Below, in pieces: positions 9,129 through 17,597 of a DNA stretch of 64,000 nt. Each line of letters begins with the position of its first letter. Within the stretch, counting starts at the first letter, position 1. The translations under genes were made by a program, and so were the position numbers. This stretch comes from Streptomyces sp. HNM0575 (GTDB taxonomy: Bacteria > Actinomycetota > Actinomycetes > Streptomycetales > Streptomycetaceae). The notes under the pieces are model-generated. The model saw nothing but the letters and a program-made list of their open reading frames with translations. It was not told where the DNA came from and did not search any database. The stretch covers positions 124,001-188,000 of the forward strand of contig NZ_JAASAG010000006.1 in NCBI RefSeq assembly GCF_012726265.1. The letters are read 5' to 3'.

Positions 9129-9132
<4 letters not shown>
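7624..9132 (+). CDS. L-fucose/D-arabinose isomerase-type sugar isomerase
   Basis: This 502-residue cytoplasmic protein belongs to the FucI-related isomerases (COG2407). The metal ligands can be placed: Glu294 in STEADMD and Asp318 in FADVRH are 24 apart, the same spacing as Glu337 and Asp361 of E. coli FucI, and a C-terminal NHIH (His442/His444) probably supplies the third. FucI-type enzymes interconvert aldoses and ketoses by an ene-diol mechanism with manganese, accepting L-fucose or D-arabinose. In this operon the ketose would feed the FGGY kinase directly downstream. The start at 7624 has GGAGGAA upstream. The last 30 or so residues are a collagen-like AAGPGG repeat encoded by an 18-bp minisatellite and are probably not part of the fold. 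Confidence 0.85.
9037..9108. repeat. 18-bp in-frame minisatellite in isomerase C-terminus
   Basis: Four units of GCCGGTCCCGGCGGCGCG (first two exact, last two with a few changes) encode repeated AGPGGA. The array sits between the folded domain and the final acidic residues, 20 nt before the kinase start codon. Confidence 0.9.
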
Positions 9133-10619
<1,487 letters not shown>

Positions 10620-10953
10620 GCGGCGCGGCGCGGCGGTGGCGCCCGCATCCGCGCCGCGGACGGGTGGGGGTGCGGGTGCGGGTATCCGCGGCCGTGCGTA
10701 CGGCCGTGCGTATGGGCGTGGGCCCGGGGCGGGGCAGCGACGGCACCGCTGCGGGGCGGTCGCAGGGGCCGCTGGGTGCTGCCCGTGGTGTTGCTCTGCG
10801 GTGCGGCGGGCGTGCTGTTCGTCATCGGGTGGGTGGGGCAGCTCGACTGAGGAAAACTGAGGAACTCGCCTGAGGAAAGGGGTGCCCGCGGAACCTCAGC
10901 CGGGGAGGGCGGGCCGCCGCCGCGACGTCAACCCGCCCCGCTGTGCCCCGAGT
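10620..10953. other. 334-nt gap; possible decayed small membrane-protein gene
   Basis: No intact gene is convincing here. One frame, 10770-10850, reads RWVLPVVLLCGAAGVLFVIG followed by WVGQLD and a stop, which looks like a real transmembrane tail, but that frame has no start codon after the kinase stop. A different frame starts ATGA-coupled at 10616 and runs arginine-rich to 10873; a single frameshift near 10760 would join its basic N-terminus to the hydrophobic tail. Either a frameshifted small gene or chance is possible. Confidence 0.3.
10907..10938 (-). terminator. GC hairpin after the HelD-like gene
   Basis: GGGCGGG at 10907-10913 pairs with CCCGCCC at 10932-10938 around an 18-nt loop. 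It starts 16 nt beyond the stop of the leftward helicase gene, in the convergent gap with the FGGY kinase. The stem is only seven pairs, so this is tentative. Confidence 0.4.
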
Positions 10954-12990
10954 TCACGCCTCCGCCAGCGCGTCCGGCAGCGGCGCCGAGTGCAGCACCG
11001 CCAGACCGGAGACCGCGCGGGTCAGGCACACATAGAGCCTGCGCAGTCCCGTACGGAGGTCCGGCTCCGCCGCGGTGATCGCTGCGGGCTCGTCCAGCAC
11101 CACGTGGTCGTACTCCAGGCCCTTGGCCAGCGTCGCCGGTACGAGGGTGAGCCGGGAGCCCTCGCTGGTCTCCGTGCCCGGCGCGAGATGCGGCAGCCCG
11201 GCGGCCTCCAGCGCACGGGCCAGCGCGGGCGTCCGGGACTCCGCCGCGATCAGCCCGACGGAGCCCTCCCGCCGCAGCGCCGCACGGCACGCCTCGACGA
11301 CGGCGGCGTCCAACTCGCCCTGCGGGCAGGCGCGTACGGAGAAGTCCCCCGGCGACTCGCGGATCGACGTGGCCTCCCTCAGCAGGGGAGCGATCTCGGG
11401 CAGCAGCCGGGAGGCGTAGGCGATGACCTGACGCGGCACACGGAAGCCGAGCGTCAACTCCTCGACGGCGGCGGCCGGTTTGCCCAGATGGCGCAGCGCC
11501 TCCTCCCAACTCGCCGTCGCCCACGGGGTGGTGCCCTGGGCGATGTCGCCGAGCACGGTCACCGAACCGGTGGAGCAGCGGCGGCCCACCGCCCGGTACT
11601 GCATGGGCGACAGGTCCTGCGCCTCGTCCAGCACCACATGCCCCAGCGAACTCGTGCGGCTGACAAGGTCGTTGACCTCGTCCACGAGCACGGCGTCGGC
11701 CTCCGACCAGGGCGCGGAGCGGACCCCGCGGGCCGGCTTCGCCCACAGCACCGCCTGCTGCTCCTCCTCCGTGAGGATCCCCTCGGCCTGCTCGGCGAGG
11801 AACTCCGCGTCGGAGAGCAGACGCAGCACCAGCTTCGCCGGGTCCACCGCCGGCCAGCAGGCCTTCACCACGGCCTTCACCGCGGCGTTCCGGGCGACCG
11901 CGTCCTGCACCCGGTCGTCCGGGGCCTCGCCCGCCTGCTCCATGCGCACCAGCACCGCGTGCGCGATGCGCTGCGGAAGGGCCTCGCGCGCCGCCCCGTA
12001 CCGGATGTCGCGGTTCAGCAACTCCTCGATCAGCTCGGTCAGTTCGTACGCCGGGACCCGCCAGCGCCGCGAGCCCCGCACCACCACGCACGGCTCCTGC
12101 GGCATGCTCACCCCGGAACGCACCGCGCGGCGCAGCACCTTCGCCATCCGCGCGTCGCCCTTGACGCCGGCTGCTGCGGCAACGTCCTCGCCGCGCACCG
12201 GGACGTGCGCCACCAGGTCCGTGACCGTCGCCTGCCGCACCGACATCTCGCCGAGCGCGGGCAGCACCTGCTCGATGTAGTGCAGGAACGAGGAGTTGGG
12301 GCCGACGACGAGGGTGCCGGTGCGGGCCAGCCGCTCGCGGTGCGTGTAGAGCAGATACGCGACACGGTGCAGCCCGACCGCGGTCTTGCCGGTGCCGGGC
12401 GCGCCCTGCACGCACAGGGAGCCCTCGATCCCCGCCCGTACGATCTCGTCCTGCTCGGGCTGGATCGTCGCGACGATGTCCCGCATGGGGCCGACGCGGG
12501 GGCGCTCGATCTCCGCCTGGAGCAGCCGGGACGCGGTCCCGGCCCCGGCGGGGTCGGTCAGGTCCTCGTCCTCGTACGCGGTCAGTTCGCCGCCCGCGTA
12601 GCCGAAGCGGCGGCGCATCGCGACGTCCTGGGGGTCCTTCTTCGACGCTCGGTAGAACGGCTGGGAGACCGGCGCCCGCCAGTCGATCACCATCGGGTCG
12701 CCGTCCGTGTCGTGGACGTGACGGCGGCCGATGTAGAAGCTCTTGTCCGTCACGTAGTCGAGGCGGCCGAAGAAGAGCGGGGCGTGGGCGAGATCGGCGA
12801 GCGAGTCGATGCGTGCTTCGAGATCGGCGCGCAGCGTCTCGGCGTTGACCCAGTTGGCCGTGACGTCGCTGATGTCGAGGGCTTCGGCGTCGGCGCGCAT
12901 GGCGCGCAGCGCGGCGCGGGAAGCGGCCAGATGAGCCCGTTCGCCGTCGAGGGGATTGCGGGCGTGGCCGGAGTGGGCAGGGGCGGACAC
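10954..12990 (-). CDS. HelD/HelR-like superfamily 1 ATPase (RNA polymerase-recycling helicase-like)
   Basis: This 678-residue UvrD/Rep-related ATPase has a Walker A motif GAPGTGKT near residues 197-204 and a Walker B plus Gln segment VVLDEAQDLSPMQ. An N-terminal coiled arm precedes the ATPase core (RAHLAASRAALRAMRADAE), as in HelD. It has FYIGRRHVHDTDGDPMVIDW and RAPVSQPFYRA, typical of the HelD family. HelD proteins pull stalled RNA polymerase off DNA; the actinomycete relative HelR also displaces rifamycins from polymerase. Whether this one is HelD- or HelR-like cannot be settled by eye. The GTG start at 12990 has GGAGG 7 nt upstream; the conserved sequence begins soon after. Transcribed alone, divergently from the GT87 gene. 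Confidence 0.85.
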   Translation of the reverse strand: MSAPAHSGHARNPLDGERAHLAASRAALRAMRADAEALDISDVTANWVNAETLRADLEARIDSLADLAHAPLFFGRLDYVTDKSFYIGRRHVHDTDGDPMVIDWRAPVSQPFYRASKKDPQDVAMRRRFGYAGGELTAYEDEDLTDPAGAGTASRLLQAEIERPRVGPMRDIVATIQPEQDEIVRAGIEGSLCVQGAPGTGKTAVGLHRVAYLLYTHRERLARTGTLVVGPNSSFLHYIEQVLPALGEMSVRQATVTDLVAHVPVRGEDVAAAAGVKGDARMAKVLRRAVRSGVSMPQEPCVVVRGSRRWRVPAYELTELIEELLNRDIRYGAAREALPQRIAHAVLVRMEQAGEAPDDRVQDAVARNAAVKAVVKACWPAVDPAKLVLRLLSDAEFLAEQAEGILTEEEQQAVLWAKPARGVRSAPWSEADAVLVDEVNDLVSRTSSLGHVVLDEAQDLSPMQYRAVGRRCSTGSVTVLGDIAQGTTPWATASWEEALRHLGKPAAAVEELTLGFRVPRQVIAYASRLLPEIAPLLREATSIRESPGDFSVRACPQGELDAAVVEACRAALRREGSVGLIAAESRTPALARALEAAGLPHLAPGTETSEGSRLTLVPATLAKGLEYDHVVLDEPAAITAAEPDLRTGLRRLYVCLTRAVSGLAVLHSAPLPDALAEA

Positions 12991-13326
12991 GGTGTTGCCT
13001 CCAGGCGCGGTGCGGCGCGGCACGGCACGAAGCGGCGGTACGAAGCGGCGTTCGCGGTGCGCGGTGTGTGCGGGTGGGGAAGGATGGCCGACCGGTTGCC
13101 GAGCGGTCGGAGTCCTCCCGGGCCCGTAGGCGGGAGGCGGCAGACGCGGAAGCCTAGTGCCGCCGTGGCCGGTCGGGCCAATGGATTTCCCGTACGGAGA
13201 AGGGACTTCTCGCCGGGAGACCGTGTACGGCTCGGACACGGCTCGTGCAAGGGTTCACGCGCAGGGGTTCGTGTACGGGGGCGCGTCCACGGGGCCCGGG
13301 ACCTTCGGAAGGGAGAGACGGCGCAG
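12991..13326. other. 336-nt divergent intergenic region
   Basis: The region separates the leftward HelD-like gene from the rightward GT87 gene and holds no gene. It contains a candidate leftward promoter (13151-13181). I saw no match here to the rifamycin-associated element that precedes helR in some streptomycetes. The right third is low-complexity DNA leading into the GT87 ribosome site GGAAGGGAG. Confidence 0.6.
13151..13181 (-). promoter_or_regulatory. candidate promoter of the HelD-like gene
   Basis: On the minus strand TTGGCC (13181-13176) and TAGGCT (13156-13151) lie 19 bp apart. The word GCACTAGGCT also precedes the serC start on the minus strand, so it may be a favoured -10 context here. 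The spacing is longer than ideal. Confidence 0.35.
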
Positions 13327-14811
13327 GTGACACGGCGGCCGGACGCAGACGGCGGGCAGGCACGAGCCCGGCACTCGGACACCAACGGGGGCGGCGGGAC
13401 CGGCGGGAGCACCGGCTGGAGACCCGGCGAGAGCACCGGCGGCAGGACCGGCGAGTGCACCGGCTGGAGAACCGGCGGCAGGAGCGGCACACGGGGCGGG
13501 ACGCTCGCCGCCGCGGGGCTTCTCGCACTCTCGCTCGCCGCGCTAGCCGTGCTCTGCGCCGTGCAGCGCTACCCGATGGCGGACCTGCTGGTCTACCGCG
13601 CGGAGGGCGCGGCCGTGGCAGGCGGGCGCGACCTCTACGGCTTCACGGTCACCGCCTGGCATCTCCCGGCGACCTATCCGCCGTTCGCAGCCCTGCTGTT
13701 CGTGCCCACGGTGTGGCTCTCCCCCGCCGTCACCAAGGTCGCCTTCCTCGTCGGCAACGCCCTTCTGCTCGCGCTTCTCGTCCACCTCTCGCTGCGCCTC
13801 GCGGAGGACGTCCCGTACGAGGGCGCCCGCGACACCCATCACGGCACCCCGCCCGAAGCGGAGCCCAGCACCTCGCCCGGCTCGGAGCCCGGCGCCCCGC
13901 CCGACGCGAAACCCGGGGTCCCTCGTCGCACCCGCCGCTGGAGCCGCACCGCCGTGCTGCTCGCCGTCACCGCAGTCGCCCTGTGGCTGGAGCCCGTCTT
14001 CCAGACGCTCGTCTTCGGCCAGATCAACCTGCTGCTCGTCTGCCTCGTCCTGTGGGACATGGGACGCCCCGACGGTGCCCGCGCCAAGGGCCTGGCCGTC
14101 GGCGTCGCCTCCGGCATCAAGCTCACGCCCGCGGTCTTCGCCGTGCACCTGCTGCTGACCGGACGGGTACGCGCGGGCCTCACCGCGCTCGCAGGCTTCG
14201 CCGGCACGGTGCTGGCCGGAGCGCTCGTACTGCCGTCCGCCAGCTGGGAGTTCTTCACCCGGCGGGTCTTCGAGACGGCGAGGGTCGGCAAGGCGTGGAT
14301 CGTCGACAACCAGTCGTTGCAGGGGCTCGTCGCCCGGCTCGCGCACACCGCGGACCCCGGCCTGCTCTGGCTGCTGCCCGCCGCTGCCGCCGCCGCGGGC
14401 GGCCTGGTGCTGGCCCGCCACGTGCACCTGCGGCACGGGCAGCCCGCGTGGGCGCTGATGGTCAGCGCGTTCACGGCGCTGCTCGTCTCCCCGATCAGCT
14501 GGTCCCACCACTGGGTGTGGTGCGTGCCGCTGCTGGTGCTGCTGGCGGCCGAGCGGGCACGGCTCGGAGCCGGCCAGGGCGCGGTGCTCGCGCTCGCGGC
14601 GGTCTTCTCGGCCCGCACGCTGTGGCTCGTACCGAAGCACGGCGACGGCGATCTGCGGCTGGCCTGGTGGCTCCAGCCGTTCGCCTCGCCGTACGCGCTG
14701 CTGACGCTGGGCCTGCTCGCCGCGGCGGCCGTGCGCTGCTACTCGGTCTCGCTGTCCGGCGCGGCCTCGGGCTGGGCGGTCAGCAGGTCCTGGGAGTCGA
14801 CGATGCGGTAG
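13327..14811 (+). CDS. GT87 (DUF2029) polyprenyl-phosphate-dependent membrane mannosyltransferase-like protein
   Basis: This 494-residue polytopic membrane protein has about ten hydrophobic segments from residue 60 onward. It has the DUF2029/GT87 signatures ADLLVYRAEG, YPPFAALLF, FGQINLLLVCLVLWD and SPISWSHHWVW. GT87 enzymes such as mycobacterial PimE move mannose from polyprenyl-phosphate-mannose to an extracytoplasmic acceptor; the acidic residue after the first helix is the expected catalytic site. The GTG at 13327 with GGGAG upstream gives about 50 residues of repetitive Gly/Thr/Arg-rich N-terminus from a degenerate 24-bp repeat. A second repetitive insert (PEAEPSTSPGSEPGAPPD) lies in a loop near 180-195. 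Its last 73 bp overlap the 3' end of the convergent XPB gene, so both C-termini are encoded on opposite strands. Confidence 0.85.
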   Translation: MTRRPDADGGQARARHSDTNGGGGTGGSTGWRPGESTGGRTGECTGWRTGGRSGTRGGTLAAAGLLALSLAALAVLCAVQRYPMADLLVYRAEGAAVAGGRDLYGFTVTAWHLPATYPPFAALLFVPTVWLSPAVTKVAFLVGNALLLALLVHLSLRLAEDVPYEGARDTHHGTPPEAEPSTSPGSEPGAPPDAKPGVPRRTRRWSRTAVLLAVTAVALWLEPVFQTLVFGQINLLLVCLVLWDMGRPDGARAKGLAVGVASGIKLTPAVFAVHLLLTGRVRAGLTALAGFAGTVLAGALVLPSASWEFFTRRVFETARVGKAWIVDNQSLQGLVARLAHTADPGLLWLLPAAAAAAGGLVLARHVHLRHGQPAWALMVSAFTALLVSPISWSHHWVWCVPLLVLLAAERARLGAGQGAVLALAAVFSARTLWLVPKHGDGDLRLAWWLQPFASPYALLTLGLLAAAAVRCYSVSLSGAASGWAVSRSWESTMR

Positions 14812-16415
14812 GCGTAGCCCTGTTCGGCGAGGAAGCGCTGCCGGTGTGCGGCGAAGTCCTGGTCGATGGTGTCCCGGGCGACGACGGAGTAGAAGCGCGC
14901 CTCGTGGCCGTCGGCCTTCGGACGCAGGATGCGGCCCAGCCGCTGCGCCTCCTCCTGGCGTGAGCCGAAGGTGCCGGAGACCTGGATGGCGACGGTCGCC
15001 TCCGGCAGGTCCACGGAGAAGTTGGCGACCTTGGAGACGACGAGGGTGCTCAACTCGCCCGTGCGGAAGGCGTCGAAGAGCTTCTCGCGCTGCTTGTTGG
15101 TGGTGTCGCCCTTGATGACGGGCGCGCCGATGTGCTCGCCCAGCTCGTCGAGCTGGTCGATGTACTGCCCGATCACCAGCGTCTGCTGGCCCTCGTGCCG
15201 CCGCACCAGCGCCTCGGTCACGCGGCGCTTGCTGTCGGTGGTGGCGCAGAAGCGGTACTTCTCCTCGGTCTCGGCCGTCGCGTACGCCAGCCGCTCGGAG
15301 TCGGTGAGGCTCACCCGCACCTCGACGCAGTCGGCCGGCGCGATGTAGCCCTGCGTCTCGATCTCCTTCCACGGCGCGTCGAAACGCTTCGGGCCGATGA
15401 GGGAGAAGACGTCCGACTCCCGGCCGTCCTCGCGTACGAGCGTCGCGGTCAGACCGAGGCGGCGGCGCGCCTGGAGGTCCGCGGTGAACTTGAAGACGGG
15501 CGCCGGCAGCAGATGCACCTCGTCGTAGATGATCAGGCCCCAGTCGCGGGAGTCGAACAGCTCCAGATGCGGATAGACGCCCTTCCGCTTCACCGTCACC
15601 ACCTGGTACGTGGCGATGGTGACAGGCCGGATCTCCTTGCGGGTGCCGCTGTATTCGCCGATCTCCTCCTCGGTGAGCGACGTACGGCGCACCAGCTCCG
15701 ACTTCCACTGCCGCGCCGCGACCGTGTTGGTGACCAGGATCAGCGTCGTCGCCTGCGCCTGCGCCATCGCGCCCGCGCCCACCAGCGTCTTGCCCGCGCC
15801 GCAGGGCAGCACGACCACGCCGGAGCCGCCGTGCCAGAAGCCCTCGACGGCCTGCTGCTGGTACGGGCGCATCGACCAGTCGCCCTCCTCCAGGGCGACG
15901 GGGTGCGCCTCGCCGTCCACGTAACCGGCCAGGTCCTCCGCGGGCCAGCCCAGCTTCAGCAGCACCTGCTTGATCTGCCCGCGCTCGGAGGGATGCACGG
16001 CGACGGTGTCCTCGTCGATCCGCGCACCGGTGAGCGGCTGGATCTTCTTCGACCGCAGCACCTCCTCCAGCACCGGGCGGTCGCTGCTCTCCAGCACCAG
16101 CCCGTGCGAGGGGTGCTTGAGCAGGCGCAGCCGCCCGTATCGCGCCATCGTCTCGGCTACGTCGACGAGCAGGGCGTGCGGCACCGGGTACCGGGCGTGC
16201 GCGACGAGCGCGTCGATGACCTGCTCGGCGTCATGCCCCGCGGCACGTGCGTTCCACAGGCCGAGCGGCGTGAGGCGGTAGGTGTGGATGTGCTCGGGCG
16301 CCCGCTCCAGTTCCGCGAAGGGAGCGATGGCGCGGCGGCACTCGTCCGCCTGCTCGTGGTCGACCTCCAGCAGCAGCGTCTTGTCGCTCTGGACGATCAG
16401 CGGCCCACCGTTCAC
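14739..16415 (-). CDS. XPB/Ssl2-type DNA repair helicase
   Basis: The 558-residue superfamily 2 helicase has an N-terminal damage-recognition-like domain and a Walker A motif LPCGAGKT near residue 205. A DEVH box (IYDEVHLLP) lies near 298, with GLTATLVREDG after it. The C-terminal RecA domain ends in motif VI, QRLGRILRPKADG (about 490). Bacterial XPB is a 3'-5' helicase proposed to help nucleotide excision repair. The GTG at 16415 follows GGAGGAA and begins the conserved VNGGPLIVQSDKTLLLEV, so upstream ATGs are rejected. It is monocistronic, divergent from the SLOG-like gene and convergent with GT87, with a 73-bp 3' overlap that could produce antisense pairing. Confidence 0.93.
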   Translation of the reverse strand: MNGGPLIVQSDKTLLLEVDHEQADECRRAIAPFAELERAPEHIHTYRLTPLGLWNARAAGHDAEQVIDALVAHARYPVPHALLVDVAETMARYGRLRLLKHPSHGLVLESSDRPVLEEVLRSKKIQPLTGARIDEDTVAVHPSERGQIKQVLLKLGWPAEDLAGYVDGEAHPVALEEGDWSMRPYQQQAVEGFWHGGSGVVVLPCGAGKTLVGAGAMAQAQATTLILVTNTVAARQWKSELVRRTSLTEEEIGEYSGTRKEIRPVTIATYQVVTVKRKGVYPHLELFDSRDWGLIIYDEVHLLPAPVFKFTADLQARRRLGLTATLVREDGRESDVFSLIGPKRFDAPWKEIETQGYIAPADCVEVRVSLTDSERLAYATAETEEKYRFCATTDSKRRVTEALVRRHEGQQTLVIGQYIDQLDELGEHIGAPVIKGDTTNKQREKLFDAFRTGELSTLVVSKVANFSVDLPEATVAIQVSGTFGSRQEEAQRLGRILRPKADGHEARFYSVVARDTIDQDFAAHRQRFLAEQGYAYRIVDSQDLLTAQPEAAPDSETE

Positions 16416-16640
16416 TCGTGCTTCCTCCGTCTCGCGCGCCGTTCGCTCCGGGTGCGTCCGGGTCAAACGTCCAGTGTGCCCCATGGGTCCACACGGGCGC
16501 CTGCCGTGCGTGTGGCCACGCATGAGGTGCAAGCGCCTATACGGTTATACGTCCGCACACAAGGTGTAGTGGTCCGTATGAGATGCGTGACCGTTTCCGA
16601 GGGGCGCGTTGAACGGAACTGACGAAGGAGAGCGACCGGG

Positions 16641-17132
16641 ATGGCGACGAAAGTTGCGGTAACCGGGCACATGGAGCTGTCCGAGGAGACGGTGCCGCTG
16701 GTACGGGCGGAACTGGAGCGCCTGCTGCGGATGTTCGAGCCCTCGGGGCTCGTGGGTCTGTCGTGTGTGGCCGCGGGCGCGGACTCACTCTTCGCGGAGT
16801 CGGTCCTGGCGGCGGGCGGACGGCTGGTGGCGGTGCTGCCCAGCCGCGACTACCGGCAGGCCACCGTGAAACCGGAGCACGCGGAGACCTACGACCGGCT
16901 CACCGCGGCGGCGGACGAGGTGATCGTGCTGCCGTACGCGAACGCCGACCGCAAGGCCTACGAGGCGGCGAACGCGGTGCTGCTGGAGCGCGCCGACCGG
17001 CTGGTCGCCATCTGGGACGGCCAGCCGGGCTCGGAGGAGAAGGCGGGCACGACGTCGGACATCGTCACGGGGGCGCGGAACGCCGGGCTCGCCGTCGACG
17101 TCGTGTGGCCCGCGGGCGCCTCACGCGGCTGA
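16641..17132 (+). CDS. SLOG-superfamily-like small protein
   Basis: This 163-residue protein has a Rossmann-like layout seen in SLOG/DprA-like nucleotide-binding proteins. VAVTGHMELSEETVPLV starts it (residues 5-21). A GLSCVAAGADSLFAESVLAAG segment (about 39-59) carries the small-residue phosphate-binding loop. An acidic ADRLVAIWDGQP and GTTSDIV close the sheet. SLOG proteins bind or cleave nucleotides or nucleotide-derived ligands; the role of this one is not known. The ATG at 16641 has AAGGAGAG 10 nt upstream. It is divergent from XPB and followed by a bidirectional terminator. Confidence 0.75.
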   Translation: MATKVAVTGHMELSEETVPLVRAELERLLRMFEPSGLVGLSCVAAGADSLFAESVLAAGGRLVAVLPSRDYRQATVKPEHAETYDRLTAAADEVIVLPYANADRKAYEAANAVLLERADRLVAIWDGQPGSEEKAGTTSDIVTGARNAGLAVDVVWPAGASRG

Positions 17133-17188
17133 ACGGACCCCCACCACACGAACCCCCGCCACACGAACCCTCACCACCCGACGACCCA

Positions 17189-17221
17189 GCACCCCCTTCC
17201 GGAGGCTCCGGGAGGGGGTGC
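17189..17221. terminator. bidirectional terminator between SLOG and DUF4326 genes
   Basis: A long inverted repeat pairs GCACCCCCTTCCGG with its near-perfect complement CCGGGAGGGGGTGC, one G-T pair and a short GAG-type loop. It sits 56 nt after the rightward SLOG-like gene and 4 nt after the leftward DUF4326 gene. Confidence 0.75.
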
Positions 17222-17225
17222 CTCT

Positions 17226-17597
17226 TCAACCGCCGCCGCCGGGGGTGCTTCCCGCCCCGGGGCCGTCCCGTTCCCCGAAGTCGGCCTCGGCGTCCGCGAG
17301 TTCGGCGATCACTTGTGCGTGGCACGCCTCGGGGACGCACCAGCAGCCCAGCCTGCGGCCGCGTAGCTCCGGCAGCAGCGCGAGCAGGTCCTCGCGGCCC
17401 AGCAGATGCGCGCGGTATCTCTCCAGGACCTCGTCCCTGGTGCCGTCGCGCCCCGGGCGGAAGGGGCTCGCCAGCGGCGAGCCCTCCAGGTGCCAGCCGC
17501 CGCGGTGCATGGGACGGCCGACGTAGACGACGTCGGCGAAGCCGGGGTCGTCGCGGTGGCCCTTGAGGTTCACCACCGTCGTGGGCCGCCGTTTCAC
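17226..17597 (-). CDS. DUF4326 domain protein
   Basis: The 123-residue protein carries the DUF4326 pattern TVVNLKGHRDDPGFADVVYVGRP, then a stretch around PLASPFRPGRDGTRDEVLERYR. It ends with the cysteine-containing LGCWCVPEACHAQVIAELA, where Cys-Trp-Cys and Cys-His are the likely active or metal-binding residues. The family is uncharacterised and also occurs in phages. Its GTG start at 17597 overlaps the stop of the upstream 849-residue protein as GTGA, so the two are translationally coupled. The last 15 residues are Gly/Ala-rich and probably disordered. Confidence 0.82.
   Translation of the reverse strand: MKRRPTTVVNLKGHRDDPGFADVVYVGRPMHRGGWHLEGSPLASPFRPGRDGTRDEVLERYRAHLLGREDLLALLPELRGRRLGCWCVPEACHAQVIAELADAEADFGERDGPGAGSTPGGGG

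Noticed and set aside
10882..13326. Very long rightward open frame before the GT87 gene
   Set aside because: It is the complement of the HelD-like gene. Its composition is Arg/His/Gly-rich with no fold signature, typical of the antisense of a high-GC gene.
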